This document shows, piece after piece, positions 1-9,607 of a stretch of DNA of 64,000 nucleotides. Each line of letters begins with the position of its first letter. The stretch's first letter is position 1. Below the pieces are notes generated by a model. That model was not told the DNA's origin. It did not search any database and saw only the letters and a list, made by a program, of their open reading frames with translations. The position numbers and the translations under genes were made by a program. Origin of the DNA: Catenaria anguillulae PL171 (lineage: Eukaryota > Blastocladiomycota > Blastocladiomycetes > Blastocladiales > Catenariaceae); NCBI GenBank assembly GCA_002102555.1, contig MCFL01000006.1:248001-312000 (forward strand), given 5' to 3'.

Positions 1-560
1 GTTGGAAAATGGGCAGGTATAGGAAACGCGGCATGAGATGGCGGTTTGATGATGAGCAGTGGATGATACGAATTGGACGCCGGGCAGTATTGGTGGTCAA
101 GTGTCGCGAAGTAGGTAGGGTATTGAATGGGCGTGCCTTTTGACTTGGAGTTGTGTGAGTGCAGTCAAACTGGGTAGGAAACGACGTGGAGGTTGAGGAC
201 GGCGAAGGCGGGCTGCAGGAGGCTGGTTTGCGCTTGGAGCTGTATGCTGTATCAGTCGGTTTGAGAGAATAGCTCGAGGTTTTGCGTCGCATTGTTGGGG
301 AGAGGAGCAGAGCTATTTTATGAGTGCCGCTTTGCCAAAGTTCAAGTTCATTATTTATCGAAATGCCGTGGGAACGTCATAGGCCCACGTCAGTCGGCAA
401 GAGCGTTCATGGCCGATGACGCGTTGCCGCGGCACGCCGCCAACTTGAAGATCACAACGTTTGTCGCTTGGCTGTTGTGGCTCCACTTTTGCTATGATAG
501 CCCGACGTGACTGAATGCAAATGTAAATACTACAAGTACACGATGAGATGGAGCAATGTG

Positions 561-583
561 TAGGGTTCTGCAAACGACTCAGT
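561..583 (+). repeat. left terminal inverted repeat of hAT relic
   Basis: This 23-bp sequence starts TAGGGTTCTGCAAACGACTC and is the exact reverse complement of 2216-2238. The six bases before it (AATGTG, 555-560) recur just outside the right repeat. Confidence 0.85.
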
Positions 584-889
584 CGAATATCGCACTCGAC
601 TTTACTAATGGATCGGAGTGCTATGAGCGAGTGCAACCCGAGTCGATCGGCATGAGCAGTGAGTCGAGCACTCCAAGCAGCGTAAGGTGAGACTTGAGAC
701 CGACTCACCCACCACTCGATCCAGACTTGTGAGACAACTCGCTACCGACTTCCTCTTATGAAACCATGACTTTTCGCATTGTTATTACATTATTCAGTGA
801 TTGGCACAGTGCCCTGCACCCCCGGCCACACACTGTGTGCCTCGCACTGCTCGCTAGCTCTCGAATCATTCATTGGCTGCGACGACCAT

Positions 890-1158
890 CCTGCGGCCAA
901 GCGGCAAAAGATTGGAACGGGCGACCCAGTCGCCGACGAAATTAACAAGTACTTGGCCGACGATTGTGTCAGGCTGGATCGGGAAATCCACAAGTGGTCG
1001 GCCGCCAACACCTCATACCCATTGATCCGCAAGGCCGCCCACGCCATGCTCGCCATGCAAGCAACCTCGGTTCCGTCTGAGTCGCTCTTTTCGATCTGTA
1101 CTATCATAACCGCGCCATGAACAAGGTCCGCAACCTGTCACGATACGGGGGATCGTGA
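890..1158 (+). pseudogene. hAT transposase C-terminal dimerisation domain, broken
   Basis: The reading frame shows the hAT C-terminal signature: an EINKYL helix, then W(S)AANTSYP, then an alanine-rich helix ending in LAMQATSVPSESLFS. This corresponds to the family pattern 'YP.L..LA..YL.IPATSVPSER.FS'. After FS the frame closes at 1120. The expected continuation (HNRAMNKVRNLS, the place of the family's '..RRNRLS') sits in a different frame and stops at 1158, so there is a frameshift. No upstream RNase H-like catalytic core is visible. It is a fragment, not a functional transposase. Confidence 0.75.
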
Positions 1159-1370
1159 CATGGTTCCTTGTTTTCCTGTTTGCATTTCATTTTCTAACGC
1201 CGTTTGGACGCGTCACCCTTTTCATGTTTGTACATAAACCCATCGGACCCCCGTCCATGTTCTCCCTCTCTGTACCTTTGAGTTGATTATCTTGTTCTCT
1301 TCCTACTGCGGATCTTTCTTGTCTTTGAGTATACACACTCTTCTGTCTTGGGAATCTCTCTCGTGAGCAC

Positions 1371-1952
1371 TTGCCAGCCTCCCTTCTGCCGATCCGTTAC
1401 ACAACCGCTCGCATGCGGAAACCTTTGGAGCGGCGCGTGTTGGTGACACCTTGGTCGCACGCTGATCTGGGGATCCTTCTCGACACGGATTTCGGCGCGC
1501 ATTTGCAAAAATTGACTGTCGAGTTTATGTGCAAGGACAAGCTCTCGCAATTTGATTGGTCGTTGGGCGACTTGCCCAATCCTAGCACGGCGCCGCTTGA
1601 AACCGCAACCATGGACGAGTCCAGATCGGACAGCGGCGACAAGGATATGGAGCAGGGTGGTGGAGCGGATGCGTCTGAAACGGGAGAGATGGATGTTGAG
1701 GGGCAGGAGAGGTTAGCGCAAGAATCCGGTGACGGCGAGGGCGACGAGGGCGCCGCCAGCCGCAGGAGCCGGAATGGGTTGACCTCGAAGACAGCGAAAA
1801 TGTCGGATACGACGTTGATGCAGTGGAAGTCGTCAGCGAGTGGGGCGCGTTGGAAAGGGAATGGGCGCATTCCCAGTCGCAAAATGAGTACTTCTTGTCG
1901 CTGTGTGTGTTTCTTTTGCCCTGGTCGTGTGCATTGTATTGTTCAGCTGTGA
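1371..1952 (+). other. acidic open frame inside the hAT relic
   Basis: A 193-codon open frame has no recognised domain. Its middle is rich in Asp, Glu, Gly and Ser, and an overlapping frame near 1760-1900 reads WVDLEDSEN then VVSEWGALEREW, which looks more like coding sequence. It could be the decayed C-terminal tail of the transposase or cargo. I do not claim an expressed protein. Confidence 0.25.
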
Positions 1953-2215
1953 TTTACCCTTTCTCCATCCCAGTATCACTTTCAAGCGTACAAATGTATG
2001 AATCTATTGAGATTTCGGCAATGTGAATTATGTGTTGGAACTTTATCAATCGTAAGCCCTCTGTGAAGCGCCAAACTTGGGCCAGGAGTGCGCACTTGGA
2101 GTGCGAGTCGAGTCGAGTCGAGTGCTGATGGAGTCGAGTTCAGGTGAGCGCACTCGCCTCGACTCTCGAGTGGGCCGAGTCGACTCCATGCACACTCCAA
2201 CCACGCTCACCCGAC

Positions 2216-2238
2216 ACTGAGTCGTTTGCAGAACCCTA
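2216..2238 (-). repeat. right terminal inverted repeat of hAT relic
   Basis: This is the reverse complement of 561-583. It is followed by CT and then AATGTG (2241-2246), matching the left flank and supporting a target-site duplication. Confidence 0.85.
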
Positions 2239-2246
2239 CTAATGTG

Positions 2247-2805
2247 TCTTGCTGCTTCTCTGTTGTGTATCTTTTCCTTCTGATTTATGTAATCAAGCTT
2301 GATGAATCAAAGTACGAATAATCAAAGTACGAATGACGTGTGAATGTATGTGTACAAATAAGGAAAGAATCATGGAAGGCTATGTCCACGGTGCCTCAGG
2401 ACGAACCAACAGACCAAAATGGACGCGAATAGGTGAAGAGTCACACGAATACCATGTGGCAAAGAAAACACTTCATGACGACGACTGTTTATACTGCGGA
2501 TACAGAATGACGCTGTCCCTGAAGCACTGACTGATCCGACCATGACATCAAGCGGCGTCAAGACTGGCCAAAAGCTCGGCCGCAAGCTCAGTCAAGGACA
2601 GCTGTCTCGTCGTTGCGCATTTGGAAAGCCCGTTTCCATTTAGCGAGTTGCGTCTGAGGCACGACGTGACAGCTGATCGGGAGCGGGAGCTGGCTTGTGG
2701 AGATTCGAGAAGGATGAGAGAAGGTTCCGAGAAGGACGAGCGAATCATATCTCCGTGCCAAGAAGTTGCTGAGTGTAATTCCACAGACCCAGTACCATAC
2801 CTCGA
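2247..2805. other. intergenic, no gene seen
   Basis: About 560 bp between the transposon relic and the first F-box gene. The open frames here are short and have no family resemblance. A short direct repeat (AATCAAAGTACGAAT-like) lies near 2305-2335. Confidence 0.5.
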
Positions 2806-4569
2806 ATGCGTAAACAACAGACTGACACAGTTATGAATCAGGCAATCACCACTGCGCTGCCTGCGCCCGTGCTGGCCCGCATCCGCGACCTGCTGCCCAC
2901 CACCGCCACCGACGACCGCTATCTCTCGCTACCGCTCGTTTGCCGCCACTGGCACGCCTGCCTGTCGACCGGCGTGTTGGACTCGCTCGTCTTTGACGGC
3001 CGCCGCACACAGCTTGCCCGGTACATCAACTCGCTCCACACCGATCGCCCACGTACCCATCGCCTCGTCCTGCACAACATTGACGCGTCCTGGTTCACGT
3101 CGTCGTACGGGCCAGATGCCATTCACTCGAGCTGGCTTGCACAGTTGCTTGTCCACCATGCTGACGAGCTGCAGTCGCTTGTGCTCGACAAGGTCGAGCC
3201 GTTGACTGTGGACGCCGTGATGGAGGTGGTTGCCCAAGTGGGTCAGCTGGTCATCAATGGAAATCGAGCTTCGAGCTTGCAGCATACGGCGGAGAAGAAG
3301 AAGCTAAAGGGAGAAAAGGAACAGCGCTCGGCAACCGCTGGACTGTTTCCACATCTCACCTCCATCTCCATTGTCGGTCTCCGCAATGTTGATCCACACA
3401 CTTTGCACGCTTTCCTGGCCACACTTGGCGCCATCTCGACGCCGACCTTGCCGCAAACCGTCACGCGCTTGCGCCTGTCGAGCATCGACTTTGCCCTCAA
3501 CCACGCACTACTCGCCGCCATTCTCCCACCCCCACCGCCCGAAAAGCTCGCATCGCACTCTTCATCATCCCACCATCCCGACTGGCTCCCATCCTATTCG
3601 GACTCGCAACTCGCACAATCCACCACGCTCGCCTCGCTCAACCTCTCGTCCAACCCCGACACGCTCACTGACGCGACCCTGGCCTCGATCCTTGCGCCGT
3701 CGCTTGCCGCCATGGTCTCGCTCACATCGCTATCGCTCGCAAACTGCATCCAGCTGTCTTCGAGTGGGCTCGAGTCGCTCACGCCCTATACGCCGTGGAT
3801 CAAGCACCTCGACATTTCCGCATGTCCGCTCATGGCCGCAAATCTCCGTGTGCTTGCGCGTGCACTTGAAGCGGTCAAAATATCGATCGAGTCGCTCAAT
3901 CTAACGCTTGCAACGACCGGCAGTGGTGGTGGCGGCACTTGCGGCACATCGGGTGGTGGGGGATCGGGAAGTCCCGTGACGGACAGTCCGCAGTGGTGCG
4001 AGCCGCAGCTCGATTCGACACTGGTGCAATTGGCCAAGCTCAAGCACCTGGCGATCGCATACACGGACGACGACGCGTTGCCCTGCGTGTGCTCTGGGCT
4101 ACAGATTCCACTGCCAACGGTCCTGTCGCTAATCCACCGAGGTCTTGGATCGCTGCAAATCACGTGGCAGGCAGGGCCCAACCACCACGGCGGCATTCCA
4201 TGCGGGCTTGTGCGCCGCCTCATCACGCACGCCGTTTGTACAGACTCGCGCCAGTTGGAGGTGACGCTTGTGGGCAAGAACGCGCTGCGAAGCGATCGCA
4301 TGGTGTACTATGATCGAGGCAGTGTCGTGAGCGGCATGTTGACGGTGGCTGCGGCGTTGCGCGGGTGTGCAGAAAACAAGTGTTTGGGTCAGGAGCGAGG
4401 CATTGCGGGGGCGGCGGCTAGAGATAAGAGTGATGCGATCCACAAGGCCGAGGGAGATTATTTGGTGGACGCTGGGTTTGTGGCCGAGTTGAATCGGGAG
4501 TTGAGGGCAGAGACGGGAGGAGGGGCGGTCAGAGTTGGATTGGTCACGTTTGAGATGATGAAAGATTGA
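2806..4569 (+). CDS. F-box-like/leucine-rich repeat protein
   Basis: This single open frame encodes 587 residues. The N-terminus (about residues 18-55) has F-box character: LPAPVLARIRDLL, a spacer, LSLPLVCRHWHACLS. The body carries irregular leucine-rich repeats such as LASLNLSSNPDTLTD, LTSLSLANCIQLSS and IKHLDISACPL, the LxxLxLxxC pattern of FBXL/AMN1-type proteins. F-box proteins recruit substrates to SCF ubiquitin ligases; no substrate can be inferred. A Gly/Ser-rich insertion lies near residue 375. A second ATG at 2833 is an equally good start. No intron is needed. Confidence 0.65.
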   Translation: MRKQQTDTVMNQAITTALPAPVLARIRDLLPTTATDDRYLSLPLVCRHWHACLSTGVLDSLVFDGRRTQLARYINSLHTDRPRTHRLVLHNIDASWFTSSYGPDAIHSSWLAQLLVHHADELQSLVLDKVEPLTVDAVMEVVAQVGQLVINGNRASSLQHTAEKKKLKGEKEQRSATAGLFPHLTSISIVGLRNVDPHTLHAFLATLGAISTPTLPQTVTRLRLSSIDFALNHALLAAILPPPPPEKLASHSSSSHHPDWLPSYSDSQLAQSTTLASLNLSSNPDTLTDATLASILAPSLAAMVSLTSLSLANCIQLSSSGLESLTPYTPWIKHLDISACPLMAANLRVLARALEAVKISIESLNLTLATTGSGGGGTCGTSGGGGSGSPVTDSPQWCEPQLDSTLVQLAKLKHLAIAYTDDDALPCVCSGLQIPLPTVLSLIHRGLGSLQITWQAGPNHHGGIPCGLVRRLITHAVCTDSRQLEVTLVGKNALRSDRMVYYDRGSVVSGMLTVAAALRGCAENKCLGQERGIAGAAARDKSDAIHKAEGDYLVDAGFVAELNRELRAETGGGAVRVGLVTFEMMKD

Positions 4570-4965
4570 TTGTGCGTTTTTTTTTGGTGCGTTTTGAATG
4601 CACGTACACATGCTGCCACTTGGGAATTTTGTGTCACTTGGGTGATGAGCGCGTCAGGTTCTGGACCTCGATTCATGTTGGTCCTCTTTGTCGTTTTCCT
4701 GATCCCACTTTCACCAGGGTCGTCGCGCACGAAGACGGCCGGGCTCCTACCTATATATCCTTAACCTTCACAACTCGTCATGGACAAGAACAGCGGAAAG
4801 AAATGACAAATGGGCAGTAATGAGAAGGAACGGAGCCTGCACAACACGAGCTCCTCAACAGAAGTAGAACCGAGCTCCATGGTGGTGAGGAGGAAAAGAA
4901 AAAGACGAGTGGCATAACAGCCGACCCACGGAAAACAAGCAAACACAAAACAAAAACGTAACTAC
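4570..4965. other. convergent intergenic region
   Basis: About 400 bp between the 3' ends of the F-box gene (+) and the carrier gene (-). It contains no supportable gene. Confidence 0.5.
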
Positions 4966-6089
4966 TTACGCCGACTTGACAGCCTTGCTCTCCCGAGCAC
5001 CCACAATGGTCAAGATGAACACGGCCAACTTGAACAACTCCTCCTTGGCCGTAAACAGCAACGCGGCCGTCAAGACACTTTGCACAATCTTTGTCTCAAT
5101 GCCCTTGTACAGGCCCTTGACGCCCTCTTGCTTGAGGATCTTGCGGAACCCGTCCATGATGGACGTGTACCGTGCAGACTCGTCCGATTTCGACTGGCGC
5201 AGCTGCATGCGCGACTTGACGACAATGTACGGGTACGTGATGGACGTGGCCGCAAGTTTGGCAATGGCGCCGAGGATGAAGATATCAAAGGCGGCAAGCG
5301 TCACAGATTTGCCACCGGCTGCGGTGCGGCGGTACTTTTCGAGCATGCCGCGAGTTTGCTCGAAGACAGTGTATTGGATAATCGGGTTGATCTGTCATAA
5401 TGAAGGCCAAGGCGCCAAGTCAGCTCCTGTCAACCAAACGTCCAACCAGTCAAGCGTGACATAACGTACCACAAGAATCAAGGCGGGCGCCAATCCCTGC
5501 CACAAAGCCCCGGGCCCATCCTCGCGAATGATCTGCAAAAAGGTATCCCAAGCGTTGGCGGGCTTCTTTGGCTTGACGGCGCCCGACGCGCCCTCGTCCA
5601 GGTTATCCTTCTTGACCGTCATGCGCGTGTTGACGACCCAGATGGGATTGGTTGCAAGCACCGTGAGCGATCCCGCAATGGCGCCGGCAATCATGGACTC
5701 GAGCGTCGACATGACGCGGCGGCCAGAGGCCTTGAGGAACACGTCCTTTGTGCTGTTGTCATCGTTTTGAGGGGCGCAACGTCAAGTTACGGGTCATGGT
5801 CACGTCGATTCGGAGAAATGGGACGACAACGGTACCGCTCGTAGGCGCCATAGTACACGCCGTTGGTGATGGCAATGCCAAACAAGGCCGACGAGCACCC
5901 AGAGTAGAGGCCCGGGATGCCCTCCGACTTGATGATCTTTGAGACGCCGTCGGCAAACGACTTGTACGCGTCCTTGCTGTCCTTTTGCACTTGCATGCGC
6001 GACGACACGGTGATGAGCGGGTAGGTGGCGAGGGTCGACACAATGCCTCCGGCGGCACCGGCGACGGCGTGAGCAACGTTGTCAGACAT
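4966..6089 (-). CDS. peroxisomal mitochondrial-carrier-family transporter (PMP34/ANT1 type)
   Basis: CDS is complement(4966..5391, 5470..5752, 5836..6089), 320 residues with two introns of 78 and 83 bp; phases close. It belongs to the SLC25 family. The three repeats carry YPLITVSSRMQ, NPIWVVNTRM and YPYIVVKSRMQ. NPxWVVNTR, together with the C-terminal run DIFILGAIAKLAATSITYP and GLYKGIETKIVQSVLTAAL, is typical of peroxisomal PMP34/SLC25A17 and yeast Ant1. Those proteins exchange ATP/AMP or CoA-type cofactors across the peroxisomal membrane to support beta-oxidation. It is divergent from an acyl-CoA oxidase gene, and carnitine acetyltransferase is next, which fits this role. The exact substrate cannot be read from sequence. 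Confidence 0.85.
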
Positions 6090-6914
6090 GGTTGATTGAA
6101 GGGGTGGTGTATGTGGTGAGTGGGTCTGGTGTGGTCGCCGGAGGGGATGGACGGGTCAGTGTATATTCATGAGGGCATTGCATGCATTCATGGCATGGAT
6201 GCATCAGTACTCTACGAACCGAGATTCGGGGTGGAGCTGCAAAGGCAGTTTGCTGGCAGAGAGAGCGAGGACGGCGTTGGCGAGATGTTGAGCTCTCAAT
6301 CGCGAGACATCCGTGACGACGAAGCTGGGCAGCAGCAGCCACGGGCCAAACTTGACATGGCCTCGGCCGTCGGCTGTCGGAAAAGACGACACGCGCTCCA
6401 CATTCCAAAGTTCACTTGCAGGCGATCAAGCAGATCGGAGTGCCTGATGTCAGTCCGGCGATGAGCATGAAAAGCAGCGGCAGCCAATTAGAATCGGCAG
6501 CGGTCACGTGTAGCCACCTTCTCGATGCACATTTTTCACGCAGCGCACTGAAAAGTGATCACATGAGCGACGCGCGCCTGGTTTGCATCACTTTGCGCTT
6601 GCCGTTCGACGCGTGCCGCCGATGATCGCTGTCTGCCTCGAAGCTGTCTCTCACTCTCTCACCCAAAATCGCCCCAAAAGCAACGTCGGCCCTTCCTTTG
6701 ACTATTTGCCTGTATCGCCGGTCACCTCACCGTTGCCATATTGTGCGTTTTAACCGTCGCCCCAAGCATCCAACCGCATCCAACTGCAACCGCAAAGGAT
6801 CGCGAGCCGTAGCCATTGCCGAACCGCAACCACTCACCAACCTCATTCACCAACCTCATTGAATCGTTGACCTCTTCCTCACGCTCTCAACAGATTCCGA
6901 CAGTCCAACCAACC
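6090..6914. promoter_or_regulatory. shared divergent promoter region, carrier / acyl-CoA oxidase
   Basis: About 825 bp separate the start codons of the two divergent genes, so regulatory DNA is probably shared. A CCTCGG hexamer occurs at 6361-6366. That core is bound by FarA/FarB-type fatty-acid regulators in filamentous ascomycetes, but one hexamer is weak evidence. The stretch before the oxidase start (6820-6914) is C/A-rich, as expected for a 5' leader. Confidence 0.4.
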
Positions 6915-8960
6915 ATGTCGTCCACCAACACCACCGCCATCCCGGCCGCCGCCCGGGAGCGCATCCAATACCTGCTCGAGAACGACAACCATGCCAACCG
7001 CGCCGCCCTCAAGGAGATGCTCCTCGACCCGCTCTTTGACCCGCGTTTCAATGTGTCGTTGCGCTTTGAGCGCGAGCTGGCCCTTGAGCGGCTGCGCAAG
7101 ATCTTCGAGGGGAACCAGTACATCAGCATTTATGATTTTGCTCGCAACCCGCTCAACGTCATGGCCGTGCACGAGGTCGTGGGCATGGTGGACGGGTCGG
7201 TGGCCACCAAGATGACGGTCAACGTCAACCTCATGGGCGGCACGGTGCTCAAGCTCGGCACCGAGCGCCACGACTACATTGTCAAGCAGGCCGATTCGCT
7301 CGAGGCCATGGGCGCGTTTGCCCTGACCGAGCTGGGCTTTGGCAACAATGCCATTGAAATGCAATCGACGGCCGTGTGGGACTCGGCCACCAAGGAATGG
7401 ATCATTGACACGCCCACCACCTTGTCGCAAAAGTACTGGATCACGAACGGCGCCATTCACGCCAAATGGTGTGTCGTGTTTGCGCAAACCATTGTCGAGG
7501 GCAAGCACGAGGGCATTCATGCGTTTTGCGTGCGCATTCGCAACGACGACTTTTCCGTGTGCCCTGGCGTCACCATTTGGGACATGGGCCACAAGATGGG
7601 ATGCAACGGCGTCGACAATGCCCAGCTCGCGTTCAAGGCCGTGCGCATTCCCGCCGAAAACATTCTCAACCGCTATTCGGACATTGACGTGCAAAACAAC
7701 AAGCTCGTGTCCAAGATTCAAGCGCGCCGCGCACGCTTCCTCACGGTGGCCGACCAGCTCTTGAGTGGCCGCTTGTGCATTGCGAGCATGTGTTTGGGCG
7801 GCACAAAGACGGTGCTTTACACGGCACTCAAGTATGCGTCGTCGCGCTTGACGGTCGGACCCACGGGCAAGTCGGACACGCCCATTTTGGCATACCAGTT
7901 GCAGCAGAATGCACTCATTCCCCTCTTGGCTTACACGGTCGGTGTCAACTTTGGTCTGAACCGCTGGTGCGTATTCATTTGGTTTTCCCATCTTATGTCA
8001 CTGTACTGACATGGCGATACCTTTTTTTTTTTGTTCAGCAAGGACATTTGGGCCGCCGCCACCAACAAGGTCGACATTTCCCGCAAGGAGCACGCCCTCG
8101 TGGTGATCCACGCATGTGTCATCAAGGTACATATGCCTTTGCCATTTCCATACGATTCCGACCCACCATGGTCTCCTCACTTTCGGTTTCGTGTATGTTA
8201 GCCCCTCGTCACCTGGCACTTTGAAAACACGGCCACGACGTGCCGCGAACGCTGCGGTGGCCAAGGTTACCTGTCAGCCAACCAATTTGGCCTGGCTATT
8301 GGCTTTTCGCACGCGGGCATCACGGCCGAGGGCGACGACTCAGTGCTGATGCAAAAAGTGGCCAAGGAACTCATGGCCGCGGCCCAACAAGGTTGGGTCC
8401 AGTACAAGGACCCCAAGTGGACGGGCGATCTCGAGACTGTTGCCGGCTTGCACGCCCTCGTCAAACATTTCGAGCAAGTGATGCTCAAGGAACTAGGCGC
8501 AAGCATGGCGGCCAAGATTAAAGGCCAGGGGCAGCACTTGTTTGACGTGTGGATGGGCCAAGAGAGCGACCGCATCCAGTTGCTTGCGCGCATGTTTGGC
8601 GAGCGCGTGTGCGCTGATGCCTTTGCCGAGGCCGTGGCCAAGGCCCAGGACAACAAGGATGCCGAGCGTGTGTTGGCGCAAGTGTTTGAGCTCTACCTGT
8701 TGCACGTGTTGCATGTGCAGCTCGCCCAGTTGATGGTGCGTGGTGTCTTGTCCAAGGATCAGGGGAAGCGGTTGGTCGACAGGTATCATGCCGTGATCAA
8801 GGAGGTGAGCGCGTATGCCATGGACTTGGTCGTGTCGTTGGGTCTTGACCCCAGGCTCGTCCGCGCCCCAATTGCGCAAGATTGGGTGAAATATAACCAA
8901 TTCGACAACCAGGGCGAGGTTGGCGGCTTCGTTTCGTCGACGCGTCAAGCGAGGTTGTAA
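6915..8960 (+). CDS. acyl-CoA oxidase, peroxisomal
   Basis: CDS is join(6915..7966, 8039..8126, 8202..8960), 632 residues, introns of 72 and 75 bp; phases close. The enzyme performs the first step of peroxisomal beta-oxidation: FAD-dependent oxidation of acyl-CoA to trans-2-enoyl-CoA with H2O2 release. Visible features are the N-terminal helical region, the acyl-CoA dehydrogenase-like middle ([31 protein letters not shown]), then [17 protein letters not shown] and the [10 protein letters not shown] segment. The Glu in EGD corresponds to the catalytic Glu of the family. The last three residues, ARL, form a PTS1-type peroxisomal signal. Start 6915 (MSSTNTT) is preferred over an in-frame extension from 6816. 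The length is close to the family norm of about 650-700. Confidence 0.93.
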
Positions 8961-9607
8961 GTTGGATGTTGTGTGTGTCGTTTTTCGTGGTTTGGGTCGC
9001 GATTTCTTCCTTTTTTTCTCGTTCACGCAACGTTTCTTGGCCGTCCCGTAAGGTGGACGTTTGGATCATTTGTCTCCCCTTCCATTGTCTTGATGGAAAA
9101 AATGCAATCGTTTTCTCAGTTTACCTCCTGACCAGTCAACTTGAAGCTCAGAGGCCCCCTGGCACTCCCTCCGGTAATGTGCTCCTGGCCGGCATCCGGA
9201 GCCGGCAAGGGTTAGCTCCATCATTTCCAGCAGACATCGACAAGTCGAAATGTCAACCGGAGTGCAGTGATGTCTGTTGGCTCGCACGTCGGCTGAAATG
9301 GACGTGTGGGCCACCGATCCGATCGTTGACCATGCGGTTCAAGTTTGCAGCAACGCACTTCCGCCTGGCACATCGGTAAACTTGGCGTGTTTGTCTGCGT
9401 TGCTTTTGCGTTGCGAACAGAGTGCTCGTGAAGTGATCCCCAACATCTCTCCTTACCAACGAAGAAGAAGATTTCGCACGGGCTTGATTGCCACCATTGG
9501 CCAAAATAAATACTTACGCAGGCCCACCCCGCCGCCGCCGCCTCCCCGTCGCAGCCGGACCTTTGATTCGATATACACACTCCCAACACTCAACGATATT
9601 CCCCGCA
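8961..9607. promoter_or_regulatory. intergenic region upstream of carnitine acetyltransferase
   Basis: About 650 bp with no supportable gene. It holds the 3' end of the oxidase transcript and the promoter of the next gene. The last 100 bp are C-rich with a CCGCCGCCGCC run. Confidence 0.4.

Larger units (their letters stand above)
561..2238 (+). mobile_element. hAT-type DNA transposon relic
   Basis: The element is bounded by perfect 23-bp terminal inverted repeats (561-583 and 2216-2238) that begin TAGGGTTCTGCAAA, in the style of hAT termini. The flanking 8-mers 553-560 (GCAATGTG) and 2239-2246 (CTAATGTG) agree at six of eight positions, which fits a decayed 8-bp target duplication. Inside lies a degraded hAT dimerisation domain (about 890-1158). 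Both ends are rich in GAGTCG/CGACTC motifs, probably subterminal transposase-binding repeats. At about 1.7 kb it is too short for a full hAT transposase, so it is internally deleted and presumably non-autonomous. Confidence 0.8.

Noticed and set aside
561-2238. Autonomous transposon
   Set aside because: The element is only about 1.7 kb and lacks the hAT catalytic core, and its dimerisation domain is frameshifted.
6879-7991. Antisense 370-codon frame opposite acyl-CoA oxidase
   Set aside because: Shadow frame of the oxidase first exon, rich in His/Arg/Val repeats with no domain; the sense frame is unambiguous.
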